The translations under genes and the position numbers were made by a program. This document shows, piece after piece, positions 9,541 through 18,886 of a stretch of DNA of 64,000 nucleotides. Position 1 is the stretch's first letter, and each line of letters begins with the position of its first letter. The notes beneath the pieces were generated by a model. It worked only from the letters and a program-made list of their open reading frames with translations, made no database searches and was not told the origin of the DNA. The stretch is from Phycisphaerae bacterium (GTDB lineage Bacteria; Planctomycetota; Phycisphaerae; Phycisphaerales; UBA1924): assembly GCA_030429705.1 (NCBI GenBank), contig JAUIES010000002.1, positions 684,001-748,000 of the forward strand, in the 5' to 3' direction.

Positions 9541-10566
9541 TTATGGCCGAATCTGACCTGTCTGAATCTCAGTTCCGCCGTAGTCGATCCCCTTTAAGCC
9601 GCCGCGTGTCCAGCGATAGTGCCCATCAAGCCAATCACCTGACGAATCGATCAGTGGATCGGGCTCAAAGGTCAGGTCGGTGATGCGGTACCTGATCCGT
9701 GTCGGTGCCCTGCGTGTCGGCAGATTTGGCTGGAAACCCTTATTTGAATCAGCGGTCAACCGAGCGTGCGCTGAGCCATCAAAGAACAACTGCGAAGACT
9801 TGGCCTGCGGATACGCAAAGAACGGGTCCTTTGGCTGGTGACGATCGTGGAACTCGAACAGGAACACCTTCATGCCCGGGAACGCGACCTGACTCAACTT
9901 CCGCTTGCCGAGCGGCTGTGAACCAACCGTCATCAGGTTGTAGTCGACCGGGTACTGCTCAACAGTTAACAACGGATTCGGGCCGTTGCTGATCTGGTCT
10001 TCTGCCCATGAGGCCGGGACCGCCTGGTAGGTGGAACTGTACGGCCACATCGCCTGAACAGCAGCACCACGCCAATCCGGAATCTCTGTCAGATCAAGCG
10101 GGTTGGCTTGCCAGTTCAGCAAGTTCTTGTCTTCTGGGCACACCACCATTTCTGAGGGAAGTGTGTCACCGATGTAATCGAGCATGACCAGGTGCGTGTA
10201 GCGCCGGTGGGGGTACAAGTCCATGAGGGCCGGGAAGTCATCGCGTCCCGTGCGGCGGCGAATGATGTCGGTCGCCTGGAACATCGTCGCGGTGATGTCA
10301 TCACCAGGATTCTGCAGATCAGTGTATTCGGTGCTGAAATCGTTCCGCTTCCAAGAGTACGAAGGAATCTTGTCCTGCGAATCGGTTGAGTAACTGGCTG
10401 CCCCCACCCCGTATTGCTTGAGATTGCTGATGCAGACCGCACGGCGAGCGGTGCTGCGTGCTTTGCCCAGTGCTGGCAAGAGAATACCGATAAGCAGCGC
10501 GATGATCGCGATCACAACCAGCAATTCGATAAGCGTAAACGCATGACTGCGTGTGCGTCGTTTCAC
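9541..10566 (-). CDS. prepilin-type secreted protein, array copy 1
   Basis: This 341-residue protein has a type IV prepilin N-terminus: a short basic leader, then [17 protein letters not shown] as the methylation/cleavage helix. A C-x-S-N-L-K-Q stretch follows, as in the planctomycete DUF1559/pseudopilin family. GTG at 10566 is chosen because AAGGGG lies 6 bases upstream and the leader is then 11 residues; the longer frame to 10707 has an unlikely 47-residue extension. LFFDGSAHA near the C-terminus is a degenerate form of the H-X9-DG motif, with F-x-D-G retained only in this copy. It ends [17 protein letters not shown]. It is the most diverged of six tandem copies and sits at the downstream end. 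It is probably assembled or exported by a type II secretion/type IV pilus-like system not in this window. Confidence 0.85.
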   Translation of the reverse strand: MKRRTRSHAFTLIELLVVIAIIALLIGILLPALGKARSTARRAVCISNLKQYGVGAASYSTDSQDKIPSYSWKRNDFSTEYTDLQNPGDDITATMFQATDIIRRRTGRDDFPALMDLYPHRRYTHLVMLDYIGDTLPSEMVVCPEDKNLLNWQANPLDLTEIPDWRGAAVQAMWPYSSTYQAVPASWAEDQISNGPNPLLTVEQYPVDYNLMTVGSQPLGKRKLSQVAFPGMKVFLFEFHDRHQPKDPFFAYPQAKSSQLFFDGSAHARLTADSNKGFQPNLPTRRAPTRIRYRITDLTFEPDPLIDSSGDWLDGHYRWTRGGLKGIDYGGTEIQTGQIRP

Positions 10567-10657
10567 TTTAAACCCCTTCAGTACACGCTCAACCAGAACA
10601 GCCGAGCTTGTTTTCGATACAACCTGTCGGTGCGCTCGCACTGACTTCAGGTACAAG

Positions 10658-10686
10658 ATTCTACCAGATTTTTGCCTGAAAGCCAA
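10658..10686 (-). promoter_or_regulatory. promoter of array copy 1
   Basis: On the minus strand TTGGCT (10686-10681) and TAGAAT (10663-10658) are separated by exactly 17 bases. The -10 differs from TATAAT by one base. It lies about 90 bases before the copy 1 start, the same distance as in the other copies, so copy 1 can be transcribed independently of copy 2. Confidence 0.6.
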
Positions 10687-10725
10687 ATTCTGAGCAAATT
10701 GCCCCAAATCGCCTCAGAGGCCGCC

Positions 10726-11790
10726 TCAAGGGCCTGTGTCCTGTCCTGTGTTGATTTCGGTCGAGCCGTAGTCAACGCCCGCCAGCCCGCCGCGGGTCCA
10801 ACGAAAACTGACCGGGAGCAGATCGTTCGGATCGCCGATAGGTGGCGGCTCGAGGTCGAGCGGCGTATATCGGCACATCGAAGGCATGGTGGCAGTCGGT
10901 GAGGTCGGGTTCCAACCGTTGTTGGCATCGCCGGTCAGTTCCGCACGCACCGAGGTATCGAAGAACAACTGGTTGCATCGGGCTTGCTGATAGGCGTAGA
11001 AAGCGTCGTCGCGCCCGCTGTGCCGATCGTGAAACTCAAACATGAACACCTTCGCACCGGCGAAAAGAACCTCGCTCAATCGGCGCTTGCCGGCCCAGCC
11101 GTCGCGGTTCTGAACCCAGAACAGATGCGTCGTGGTGTGTGGCCACACATAGACCTGGTCCGGGCCATCCGGCGCCCAGGCGTTCGGGATCGTTTGGTAG
11201 GTCGAGGCAAACGGCCAACGCTGACGGACCTCGGCTCGGTTGAATGAGCCTGCGATTGCAGAACTGTATCGTGGATCGGCCATCGCCCAGAGCGATTCGT
11301 CAAGCGGATCAGACTGAGCGAGGATCAGCCCGCGGTCTTCCGGGCATGCCACGATCTGCTCAGGCAACTGAGCGCTCAGGTAGTCGAGCACGATCAGATG
11401 ATTGAAGCGGCGATGCGGCATCGTGCTCCAGTTGTTGACGATTTTGTGGTCACCATCCGACCGTCCTGTGCGGCGACGAAGCAGGTCAGTCTGCTGGGCC
11501 ATGCCGGCGCGGATATCACTGTTATGCGGGCCATTTATCGCCGGCCATTCGGTGTCATATTCGACGCCGGCTCGCCACGAGTACGAAGTGATCTTGTCTT
11601 CGTAATCAGTCGCGTATGACGCGGTCGCGACACCCAGTTGCTTCAGGTTCGACTTGCACACAGCCGCTCGACCGGCGCTGCGGGCTTTTGACAATGCGGG
11701 CAGCAAAATGCCGATCAAGAGCGCGATGATCGCAATCACCACGAGTAACTCAATCAGTGTAAATCCACGATGAATCCGTGTACTCGTCAT
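10726..11790 (-). CDS. prepilin-type secreted protein, array copy 2
   Basis: This 354-residue paralogue starts at ATG with AAGGAG 6 bases upstream. The prepilin leader MTSTRIHRG precedes [29 protein letters not shown], then [37 protein letters not shown] and [11 protein letters not shown] follow in the same order as in the other copies, and the C-terminus reads [22 protein letters not shown]. It keeps all conserved elements but is clearly diverged from copies 3-6. No terminator was found between its stop and copy 1, so some readthrough into copy 1 is possible. Its function within the surface or pilus-like structure is unknown. Confidence 0.88.
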   Translation of the reverse strand: MTSTRIHRGFTLIELLVVIAIIALLIGILLPALSKARSAGRAAVCKSNLKQLGVATASYATDYEDKITSYSWRAGVEYDTEWPAINGPHNSDIRAGMAQQTDLLRRRTGRSDGDHKIVNNWSTMPHRRFNHLIVLDYLSAQLPEQIVACPEDRGLILAQSDPLDESLWAMADPRYSSAIAGSFNRAEVRQRWPFASTYQTIPNAWAPDGPDQVYVWPHTTTHLFWVQNRDGWAGKRRLSEVLFAGAKVFMFEFHDRHSGRDDAFYAYQQARCNQLFFDTSVRAELTGDANNGWNPTSPTATMPSMCRYTPLDLEPPPIGDPNDLLPVSFRWTRGGLAGVDYGSTEINTGQDTGP

Positions 11791-11894
11791 CCGGATCTCC
11801 TTCCCGGAAGTGAGCCCGCGAAAGGCTCAAGGTAAGCGTTTCAAACAGACTAACGAGTTCTGTCAGCCAGACGCCCAGAACGGGACGCAATCTC

Positions 11895-11923
11895 ATTGGA
11901 CCCGAATTGCATGGCTGTGTCAA
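11895..11923 (-). promoter_or_regulatory. promoter of array copy 2
   Basis: Minus-strand TTGACA and TCCAAT are separated by 17 bases, identical in both hexamers and spacing to the elements before copies 3, 4 and 5. The expected leader RNA is about 100 bases. The -35 is a perfect consensus; the -10 matches TATAAT at four of six positions. Confidence 0.75.
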
Positions 11924-11954
11924 CATTCAACCGTTTCACACGCTTCAAATGCCC

Positions 11955-11984
11955 ACAAAAAAACCCCGGCACGAAGCCGGGGCT
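11955..11984 (-). terminator. intrinsic terminator after array copy 3
   Basis: A GC-rich stem (CCCCGGC paired with GCCGGGG) encloses a five-base loop. On the minus strand it is followed by an uninterrupted run of seven T. It lies about 30 bases past the copy 3 stop. Confidence 0.92.
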
Positions 11985-12010
11985 CGGAAACCAAAGTGGT
12001 AGAAAAAAGA

Positions 12011-13081
12011 TTACGGACCTGTGGGCTGACCGGTGTTGATTTCGCCCCCGCCGTAGTCATTGCCCGCCAAGCCGCCGCGTGTGAAGCGGTAGCGAACCGG
12101 CAGAAGCTGATTCGGATCACCGATCGGATCGGGCTCTGTGCTCAACGGTGTGTACGGGTAGTACGAGGTATCGGCACTCGTCGGATTCCGCGGATCCCAA
12201 CCAAGGTTTGCATCGCCGCTGCTCTCGGCCCGCACGGATGAGTCAAAGAACAGCTGCTGGCAGTTTGCCTCGGCGTAGGCGTAGAACGGTGACTTGTTGC
12301 TGCCATGCCAATCGTTGTGCTCGAACATGAGCACCTTCTGACCAGCGAAGGTCACCTGGCTGTACTTGCGCTTGCCGTGGGCACCGGACACATTCACGAC
12401 ATAGAAAGTGTGCGAACTGACCGGGTTCGGATAGACATACGGGGTGCCGTTGATCTGACCATCGGGAGCCCAGACATAAGGGATCGTCTGATAGGACGAA
12501 CTGTACGGATAACGCTGACGCACGCGCGGATTCGCAAAGTGTGACTCGTTGTTGTAATCGCTCTGGCCGTGCCACAATGTGTCGTCATACGGATCCGCCT
12601 GCGAGAGCAGGAGTTCACGATCTTCGGGACACGATGCGATCTGCTCAGGCATCTGGCTTGACAGATAGTCGAACAGCACCAAGTGGTTGTACCGGCGATG
12701 CGGCATGGTCACCAGATTGTTGAGAATCTTGTTCGCACCGTTGATGCGACCGGTAATGCGACGCAGAATTTCAGTTTGCTGCCACATCGCAGCATCCATG
12801 TCATCCGGCAACGGATCTGGCGGGCTGACATACTCGCTCTCGATCGTCATGCCCTGTCGCCATGAGTACGAAGTAATCTTGTCCTCGTAATCAGCCGCAT
12901 ATGAGGCAGTTCCCACCCCCTGCTGCTTCATGTTCGACTTGCACACTGCAGCTCGACCCGCTTTACGGGCTTTCTGCAAAGCGGGCAAAAGGATTCCGAT
13001 CAACAGCGCGATAATCGCGATGACGACCAGCAACTCGATAAGTGTAAATCCAAATCTACGGCATTTCGCGGCATGTGCCAT
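12011..13081 (-). CDS. prepilin-type secreted protein, array copy 3
   Basis: This 356-residue paralogue starts at ATG with AAGGAG 6 bases upstream. The leader [11 protein letters not shown] precedes [16 protein letters not shown]. Conserved blocks in order are [94 protein letters not shown] and [22 protein letters not shown]. The region between ACPEDR-type and FEHNDWH blocks is the most variable part among copies, which would suit a surface-exposed face. It has its own promoter and terminator. Confidence 0.9.
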   Translation of the reverse strand: MAHAAKCRRFGFTLIELLVVIAIIALLIGILLPALQKARKAGRAAVCKSNMKQQGVGTASYAADYEDKITSYSWRQGMTIESEYVSPPDPLPDDMDAAMWQQTEILRRITGRINGANKILNNLVTMPHRRYNHLVLFDYLSSQMPEQIASCPEDRELLLSQADPYDDTLWHGQSDYNNESHFANPRVRQRYPYSSSYQTIPYVWAPDGQINGTPYVYPNPVSSHTFYVVNVSGAHGKRKYSQVTFAGQKVLMFEHNDWHGSNKSPFYAYAEANCQQLFFDSSVRAESSGDANLGWDPRNPTSADTSYYPYTPLSTEPDPIGDPNQLLPVRYRFTRGGLAGNDYGGGEINTGQPTGP

Positions 13082-13186
13082 GCGCTTCTCCTTCTCGCAA
13101 TGGAACCCCGAACGAGTCCATATTTGTTGCGATCACCGATCAAGCCAGAGAACCCGGCCCAAACGCCCTGAACAGGACGCACCTCT

Positions 13187-13215
13187 ATTGGAACCTAATT
13201 TCTGGACGCTGTCAA
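13187..13215 (-). promoter_or_regulatory. promoter of array copy 3
   Basis: Minus-strand TTGACA and TCCAAT are separated by 17 bases. The element lies just downstream of the copy 4 terminator. The first 30 bases after the -10 resemble those of copy 2 (TGCGTCC, GTTC, GGGCGT in the same order), showing that the duplicated unit included the leader. Confidence 0.75.
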
Positions 13216-13227
13216 GCGCAAAGAAAA

Positions 13228-13250
13228 AGCCCCGGTGCAAAACCGGGGCT
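13228..13250 (-). terminator. intrinsic terminator after array copy 4
   Basis: The stem AGCCCCGGT/ACCGGGGCT has perfect nine-base arms and a five-base loop. On the minus strand it runs into TTTTTCTTTG. Confidence 0.92.
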
Positions 13251-13282
13251 TCTGACCTGTGTTCTGTATCCGTTCGTGTCTT

Positions 13283-14356
13283 TTATGGGCCAGTCGGTTG
13301 GCCGGTGTTGATTTCGCTGCCGCCGTAGTCGTTACCGGTCAGACCGCCACGAGTGAAACGGTAACGCACCGGAAGCAATTGCTCCGGGTCGCCGATCGGG
13401 TCCGGCTCGGTGCTCAAGGGCGTGTACTTGTAGTAGAAAGTATCCGCACTCGACGGGTTGCCAGGATCCCATCCCAGGTTCGAACTGCCGCTGTTTTCCG
13501 CACGGACCGACGAATCAAAAAACAACTGCTGGCATGATGCCTCGGCGTAGGCGTAGAACGGCGCCTTGTTGCTGCCGTGCCAATCGTTGTGTTCGAACAT
13601 CAACACTTTCTGTCCGGCAAAGGTGACTTCGCTGTACTTGCGCTTGCCATGGGCACCGTCCGTACGAATGACACCAAAGAGGTGTGATGTACGCTCGACG
13701 GGCTGAACATATGCGTTGTTGCCGAGCCTTCCATCCGGAGCCCAGACATTTGGGACCGTCTGATAGGATGAACTGAACGGGTAGCGCATCCGCACACGAA
13801 TGTTGCTGAATGACCCTTCGGTGTTGTAAGTGCTGGTCGTTGCCCAAAGCGATTCATTCAACGGATCACCCTGCGAAAAGAGCAACTCGCGATCTTCAGG
13901 GCATGCGGCGATTTGTTCGGGCATCTGACTCGAGAGATAATCGAACAAAACCAAGTGGTTGTATCGGCGGTGCGGCATCGTGGTGCGATTGTTTAGAATC
14001 TTGTGTTCACCATTCACACGCCCGGTGATACGCCGCAAGATCTCAGTCTGCTGCCACATGGCGGCTTCCATGTCGTCAGGAAAACCACCCGCCGGACCAC
14101 TCACAAAGTCATTGATCTTCACCATTCCTTGCCGCCACGAGTATGAAGTGATCTTGTCTTCATAGTCGGCGGCATACGAGGCGGTACCAACCCCGGTCTG
14201 TTTCAGATTCGACTTGCAGACCGCAGCCCGTCCGGCTTTGCGGGCCTTCTGCAGTGCTGGGAGCAATATGCCAATCAGCAGCGCGATGATCGCAATCACC
14301 ACCAGCAGTTCGATCAGCGTGAACCCAAAACGACGACGATTCGTCGAAACAACCAT
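13283..14356 (-). CDS. prepilin-type secreted protein, array copy 4
   Basis: This 357-residue paralogue starts at ATG 14356, which has AAGGGG 7 bases upstream; the ATG at 14374 would overlap that site. The leader [11 protein letters not shown] precedes [16 protein letters not shown]. The conserved blocks are the same as in copy 3, including [65 protein letters not shown] and [22 protein letters not shown]. It is closest to copy 3 in the first half and to copies 5/6 in the second half, suggesting past exchange between copies. It has its own promoter and terminator. Confidence 0.9.
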   Translation of the reverse strand: MVVSTNRRRFGFTLIELLVVIAIIALLIGILLPALQKARKAGRAAVCKSNLKQTGVGTASYAADYEDKITSYSWRQGMVKINDFVSGPAGGFPDDMEAAMWQQTEILRRITGRVNGEHKILNNRTTMPHRRYNHLVLFDYLSSQMPEQIAACPEDRELLFSQGDPLNESLWATTSTYNTEGSFSNIRVRMRYPFSSSYQTVPNVWAPDGRLGNNAYVQPVERTSHLFGVIRTDGAHGKRKYSEVTFAGQKVLMFEHNDWHGSNKAPFYAYAEASCQQLFFDSSVRAENSGSSNLGWDPGNPSSADTFYYKYTPLSTEPDPIGDPEQLLPVRYRFTRGGLTGNDYGGSEINTGQPTGP

Positions 14357-14456
14357 GCAAAATCCCCTTCGCATTGCGGGCTTGGAACAGCCCAGGGCAG
14401 GTCATGCTCGAATGAACCCCGCCCACTCGTTGATCGCCAGCATTGGCGTACAGCCT

Positions 14457-14485
14457 ATTGGACCGTCAAAACGCTTCTGTGTCAA
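14457..14485 (-). promoter_or_regulatory. promoter of array copy 4
   Basis: Minus-strand TTGACA and TCCAAT are separated by 17 bases, about 95 bases before the copy 4 start and immediately after the copy 5 terminator. Confidence 0.75.
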
Positions 14486-14495
14486 CCCCAAGTAA

Positions 14496-14520
14496 AAGCC
14501 CCGGCGTGGCGCCGGGGCTT
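14496..14520 (-). terminator. intrinsic terminator after array copy 5
   Basis: The perfect ten-base arms AAGCCCCGGC and GCCGGGGCTT enclose a five-base loop. On the minus strand the T-tract is short (CTTTTACTTG). Confidence 0.88.
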
Positions 14521-14552
14521 GAAAAGACGCATTGGACTGTCAGTCGAAGCGA

Positions 14553-15623
14553 TTATGGGCCGATGGGCTGACCTGTATTGACTTCACCGCCGCCGTAGTC
14601 GTTGCCAGCGAGGCCGCCACGGGTGAAACGATAACGGACGGGCAACAATTCGCTCGAGTCGCCGATCGGATCCGGTTCCGTGCTCAGCGGGGTGTAGCGG
14701 CTATAGAAGGTATCGGCGCTTGACGGATTTGATGGATCCCAGCCGAGGTTGGCGCTACCACTGTTTTCCGCTCGAACTGACGAATCAAAGAACAACTGCT
14801 GACAGGTCGCTTCGGCGTACGCATAGAACGGCGCCTTGTTGCTGCCATGCCAATCGTTGTGCTCAAACATCATGACCTTCTGACCAGCGAAGACCACCTG
14901 GCTGTACTTGCGCTTTCCGAATGCACCGTCAACATCGAGCGTGGTGAACAGGTGCGATGTGTTGGCAACTGGTGCAACATACGGAGTCGAGCCGACCTGG
15001 CCATCCGGTGCCCACATGTAAGGCACTGACTGATATGTGGAACTGAATGGGTAACGAACCGCGACACGAGGATTATCAAATCGGTTGTCCGCTCCGTAAT
15101 CGCCAGACCCAGCCCAGAGTGATTCGTCAAGTGGGTCACCCTGCGCCAGAAGCAACGCACGGTCTTCCGGGCAAGACGCGATCTGCTCGGGCAGCTGACT
15201 GGAAAGGTAATCGAAGAGGATCAGGTGATTGAACCGGCGATGCGGCATCGTCGCGGTGTTGTTTTGAATTCGATGGTCACCGCTATTGCGACCTGTGATG
15301 CGACGGAGGATCTCAGTCTGCTGCCACATCGCGGCCAGGATATCTCTATCAAATGGCACGGGCGGCGACACGAACTCCGTGTCTGGCTGCATGCCCGCAC
15401 GCCACGAGTACGAAGTGATCTTGTCTTCGTAGTCGGCGGCATAGGACGCCATCCCCACACCTTGCTGTTTCAGATTTGACTTGCAAACGGCAGCTCGGCC
15501 AGCTTTGCGTGCTTTCTGTAGCGCGGGGAGAAGAATGCCGATCAAGAGCGCGATGATCGCGATCACGACCAGCAATTCGATGAGCGTGAATCCGAATCGG
15601 CGAGGTTTTGTCGTGTTTACCAT
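14553..15623 (-). CDS. prepilin-type secreted protein, array copy 5
   Basis: This 356-residue paralogue starts at ATG with AAGGAG 6 bases upstream. The leader [11 protein letters not shown] precedes [16 protein letters not shown]. It shares all blocks with copies 3, 4 and 6: [104 protein letters not shown] and [23 protein letters not shown] 167-base stretch (14743-14909) differs from copy 6 at only one base. It has its own promoter and terminator. Confidence 0.9.
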   Translation of the reverse strand: MVNTTKPRRFGFTLIELLVVIAIIALLIGILLPALQKARKAGRAAVCKSNLKQQGVGMASYAADYEDKITSYSWRAGMQPDTEFVSPPVPFDRDILAAMWQQTEILRRITGRNSGDHRIQNNTATMPHRRFNHLILFDYLSSQLPEQIASCPEDRALLLAQGDPLDESLWAGSGDYGADNRFDNPRVAVRYPFSSTYQSVPYMWAPDGQVGSTPYVAPVANTSHLFTTLDVDGAFGKRKYSQVVFAGQKVMMFEHNDWHGSNKAPFYAYAEATCQQLFFDSSVRAENSGSANLGWDPSNPSSADTFYSRYTPLSTEPDPIGDSSELLPVRYRFTRGGLAGNDYGGGEVNTGQPIGP

Positions 15624-15734
15624 TTACAACTCCTTCATGCGCACCCGGATTGACGACGATGCCGGGCGAGTACTGTATTTCGACACAATGTGGCCATTTG
15701 GATGAATGTCGAATCCAACCAAAAGGGGATGTCC

Positions 15735-15763
15735 ATTGGACACGAAAGGCGAGTGTATGTCAA
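15735..15763 (-). promoter_or_regulatory. promoter of array copy 5
   Basis: Minus-strand TTGACA and TCCAAT are separated by 17 bases, about 105 bases before the copy 5 start and just after the copy 6 terminator. Confidence 0.75.
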
Positions 15764-15776
15764 GTTTCTTGAAAAA

Positions 15777-15801
15777 AAGCCCCGACTGAGGGCCGGGGCT
15801 T
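15777..15801 (-). terminator. intrinsic terminator after array copy 6
   Basis: The stem AAGCCCCG/CGGGGCTT has eight-base arms and a nine-base loop. On the minus strand it continues into seven consecutive T from the stem base, then CAAG. Confidence 0.9.
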
Positions 15802-15831
15802 AAAAAACAGGATCTCGGACTTGCTTACAGA

Positions 15832-16917
15832 TTACGGTCCGACGGGCTGACCGGTGTTCACTTCGCCTCCGCCGTAGTCGTTGCCTGACAGGCCACCACG
15901 CGTGAAGCGGTAGCGGACGGGCAACATTTCGCTCGAGTCGCCGATCGGATCCGGTTCGGTGCTGATCGGTGTATAGCGGTAGTAGAAGGTGTCAGCGCTG
16001 GTTGGGTTGCCAGGGTCCCAACCGAGGTTGGCGCTACCACTGTTTTCCGCTCGAACTGACGAATCAAAGAACAACTGCTGACAGGTCGCTTCGGCGTACG
16101 CATAGAACGGTGCCTTGTTGCTGCCATGCCAATCGTTGTGCTCAAACATCATGACCTTCTGACCAGCGAAGACCACCTGGCTGTACTTCCGCTTACCGAA
16201 TGCACCGGGAGCGTTGAGCGTCACGAACAGGTGCGAAGTGTTGGCCACAGGCTGGACATATGCGGTACCGCCACTTCGTCCATCAGGAGCCCACATGTAG
16301 GGCACGGACTGATAGGTCGAACTGAACGGATAACGCATCGCAACGCGTTCGTTGTCAAATCGGCCGTCTGCACCGTAATCGCCTGAACCCGCCCAGAGCG
16401 ATTCGTCAAGCGGATCACCCTGTGCCAGAAGCAACGCGCGGTCTTCCGGACAGGCTGCGATCGCTTCGGGCAACTGACTTGAAAGGTAATCGAACAGAAT
16501 GAGATGGTTAAACCGACGGTGCGGCATGGTGTCGAGATTGTTCAGGATGCGATGGTCTCCACCATTGCGGCCCGTGATACGACGAAGGATCTCAGTTTGC
16601 TGCCACTGGGCTGCTGTGATGTCGTCGCCAAACGGTGCTGGCGGATTCACAAATTCATTGGCCGGTTGCATACCTTGACGCCATGAATAGGAAGTGATCT
16701 TGTCTTCGTAGTCGGCGGCATAGGAGGCCATGCCGACACCTTGCTGCTTCAGATTTGACTTACACACAGCGGCACGGCCGGCTTTGCGAGCCTTCTGCAA
16801 CGCAGGGAGGAGGATGCCGATCAGGAGCGCGATAATTGCGATCACGACCAGAAGTTCGATGAGTGTGAATCCGAGCACACGCTGCGGACCTCGTTGAGAC
16901 ACTTGCTTACTCGCCAT
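15832..16917 (-). CDS. prepilin-type secreted protein, array copy 6
   Basis: This 361-residue paralogue is the upstream end of the array. ATG 16917 has AAGGGG 8 bases upstream; the frame extends to 16977 but without a site. The leader is longer than in the other copies ([16 protein letters not shown]) before [16 protein letters not shown]. Conserved blocks match copy 5 closely, with [62 protein letters not shown] and [22 protein letters not shown]. Its upstream region lacks the TTGACA-N17-TCCAAT element of copies 2-5, so it may be regulated differently. Confidence 0.9.
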   Translation of the reverse strand: MASKQVSQRGPQRVLGFTLIELLVVIAIIALLIGILLPALQKARKAGRAAVCKSNLKQQGVGMASYAADYEDKITSYSWRQGMQPANEFVNPPAPFGDDITAAQWQQTEILRRITGRNGGDHRILNNLDTMPHRRFNHLILFDYLSSQLPEAIAACPEDRALLLAQGDPLDESLWAGSGDYGADGRFDNERVAMRYPFSSTYQSVPYMWAPDGRSGGTAYVQPVANTSHLFVTLNAPGAFGKRKYSQVVFAGQKVMMFEHNDWHGSNKAPFYAYAEATCQQLFFDSSVRAENSGSANLGWDPGNPTSADTFYYRYTPISTEPDPIGDSSEMLPVRYRFTRGGLSGNDYGGGEVNTGQPVGP

Positions 16918-17299
16918 AAATGTCACCCCTTCTTTTGGATGATAAAGGAACGATGGAACTCGCTCACGATTGTTCACGCCGATGCCGCGAGAAGAACACC
17001 CGCTGCTTGACGCGTTATTGTACGGACAGAACCCGATGAGGTTCCACGACCCGGACCTTGATCAACAGAGTTGTTGAATCAAAATCGGTGCGATTGTACC
17101 CGGATGAACCCCTCGATCCAGTGCGCAAGATTAGCGCAATACTTCATTTACATCCGGGCACCAAACATATCCAGATCAAGTCTGTTCATTGCTCGGGTCA
17201 AACCGGTTGGAGACAAGCGACTCGGATTCGCTGGTCGATTCGCGATGTATCAGCTCGATTCACGAATCTTGATTCAAACGAGCAAAATTGAAACCTCGC
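16918..17299. other. intergenic region upstream of the array
   Basis: These 382 bases separate array copy 6 from the sugar transferase stop. TACAAT hexamers occur on the minus strand near 17021 and 17096, but neither has a convincing -35 at 16-18 bases. No supported open frame is present. A small palindrome overlapping the sugar transferase stop (17295-17307) could act as a weak terminator. Confidence 0.4.
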
Positions 17300-18793
17300 T
17301 CAATGAGCGTTCGGGCTGATGAAGCCTCGGAAGAAGGTTACGAACAGTATCCGAATATCAAACCAGACTGACCAGTGACGTATGTAGAACAGGTCATACT
17401 GCAATCGCTTGCGCAGGCTCGATTGCCCGCGCAACCCGTTGATCTGGGCCCAGCCGGTCATTCCTGCTTTGACGTGCTGCCTGAGCATGTATCCGCGCCA
17501 ATCGTCACGAAACCGCTCGATCAACTCGGGTCGCTCCGGTCGCGGGCCGACGAGTGACATGTCGCCTCGCAGCACATTGAACAGTTGCGGGAGTTCATCC
17601 AGACTCGTCTTGCGCAACCATTGGCCGATGGGTGTGATGCGTGGGTCATCGCGTTCGGTCCAGCCGTCCATGCCTTGGGTGGGGGATTTCTGGTCTGCCG
17701 TCGACCCGCCCGATTCATCGACGACCTCCTGCATGGTACGAAACTTGTAGATTTCGAACTGTTCACCGCCGAGGCTGACGCGTCGTTGCTTGTACACGAT
17801 CGGACCCGGGCCACTCAGGCGCACGAGGATCGCTGCAACCACCATAACCGGCGCAAAGAGCAGGAGTGCAAGCAATGCCCCCCCGAGATCCAACAGTCGC
17901 TTGGTAAATCCGCCAAGACCGTACAGCGGGCATTCGCGATAACTGAGGATCGGCATCCCTTCCAGTTCGCTGACAGCCATGCTGTCCGGGAGATATCGTG
18001 GGCTGACATCCGGAATGATGCGCACATCGACGGCAAATCGCTCGAGCCGCTTGAGTGTCTCGGGAATCTGACTGGCAAACCGACTCGGAATCGCAAGGTA
18101 AATCGCATCAAGCGGGCGTCTCTCGAGGATCTCTTCGAGTTCTTCCATGCCGCCGAGAACCGGGCGATTGAGACAGATGCGTCGACTTGTCTTCGGATGA
18201 TGGCTGATGAAATACGACACCTGGATACCCGTCCAGGAGTTTCTGGCGAGCGTGCGGCAGGCAATTTGTCCCAATCGCCCGGTGCCGATGATGGCGACAT
18301 GTCGCAGGTTTTTGCCCCGCGATCGAATGTGCCGAAGACCCATCCGAATGCCCCACCGCAGCGTGCCGACACCGAGCGGGAGGAAAACCGCAAGCCAACC
18401 CATTTGAACCTTGGCAGGCGTGTCGGCCCACGAGAGCGGGCCGAACTCTGGACCCGTGCCACCCGCGGTGAGAAACTCACTGCCGAGCATCCACAAAGCA
18501 ATGATCACGACACCCACCACGACGAGCGAAGCACGCAAGACCCGGCTGAGTTCACTCCACAAACTTCGATCACGCATCGGGCGATACAACCCGAACAGCG
18601 AATACACATACAGCGCAATCGGAACGGCAAACAAGATCAACGGTTCTTTGATGTACTGTTCCCACTCGGTCGGCCACGCATCGCCACGACGGATCGTCCG
18701 CAAGGACCATGCTGCATAACACGCAATGGAGGCCATGACCGCATCTGCAACCACGAACAACGCCACGAATACTTGATGCCGCTGCTTGAGCAC
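17300..18793 (-). CDS. polyprenyl-phosphate sugar phosphotransferase (exopolysaccharide initiation)
   Basis: This 497-residue membrane enzyme belongs to the WcaJ/WbaP/PssE bacterial sugar transferase family. The N-terminal half has several membrane segments and a Rossmann-like CoA-binding domain (VAIIGTGRLGQIACRTL). The C-terminal catalytic domain begins KRLLDLGGALLALLLFAPVM and contains PIVYKQRRVSLGG, IYKFRTM, LRKTSLDELPQLFNVLRGDMS, LVGPRPERP and VKAGMTGWAQINGLRG, all family hallmarks. It transfers a sugar-1-phosphate onto undecaprenyl phosphate, the first step of exopolysaccharide or O-antigen unit assembly, at the inner membrane. The start is GTG with GGGGA 7 bases upstream. No other polysaccharide genes are adjacent, so it is an orphan initiator here. 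Confidence 0.93.
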   Translation of the reverse strand: MLKQRHQVFVALFVVADAVMASIACYAAWSLRTIRRGDAWPTEWEQYIKEPLILFAVPIALYVYSLFGLYRPMRDRSLWSELSRVLRASLVVVGVVIIALWMLGSEFLTAGGTGPEFGPLSWADTPAKVQMGWLAVFLPLGVGTLRWGIRMGLRHIRSRGKNLRHVAIIGTGRLGQIACRTLARNSWTGIQVSYFISHHPKTSRRICLNRPVLGGMEELEEILERRPLDAIYLAIPSRFASQIPETLKRLERFAVDVRIIPDVSPRYLPDSMAVSELEGMPILSYRECPLYGLGGFTKRLLDLGGALLALLLFAPVMVVAAILVRLSGPGPIVYKQRRVSLGGEQFEIYKFRTMQEVVDESGGSTADQKSPTQGMDGWTERDDPRITPIGQWLRKTSLDELPQLFNVLRGDMSLVGPRPERPELIERFRDDWRGYMLRQHVKAGMTGWAQINGLRGQSSLRKRLQYDLFYIRHWSVWFDIRILFVTFFRGFISPNAH

Positions 18794-18886
18794 GAATCAT
18801 TCCCCGATCACGGTTGCATCGAATGCGTGAGTGTCATCATTGGCATGATGGTACATCGAAAAACGGCGCTGCGCATGCAATTCTGT

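Noticed and set aside
9541-16917. Repeat array such as CRISPR or an integron cassette array
   Set aside because: The repeated units are full protein genes with ordinary promoters and terminators; no short direct repeats with spacers and no recombination sites were seen.
17295-17307. Palindrome as a strong terminator of the sugar transferase gene
   Set aside because: The 6-base arms with a one-base loop overlap the stop codon and lack a convincing T-tract; mentioned only as a weak possibility.
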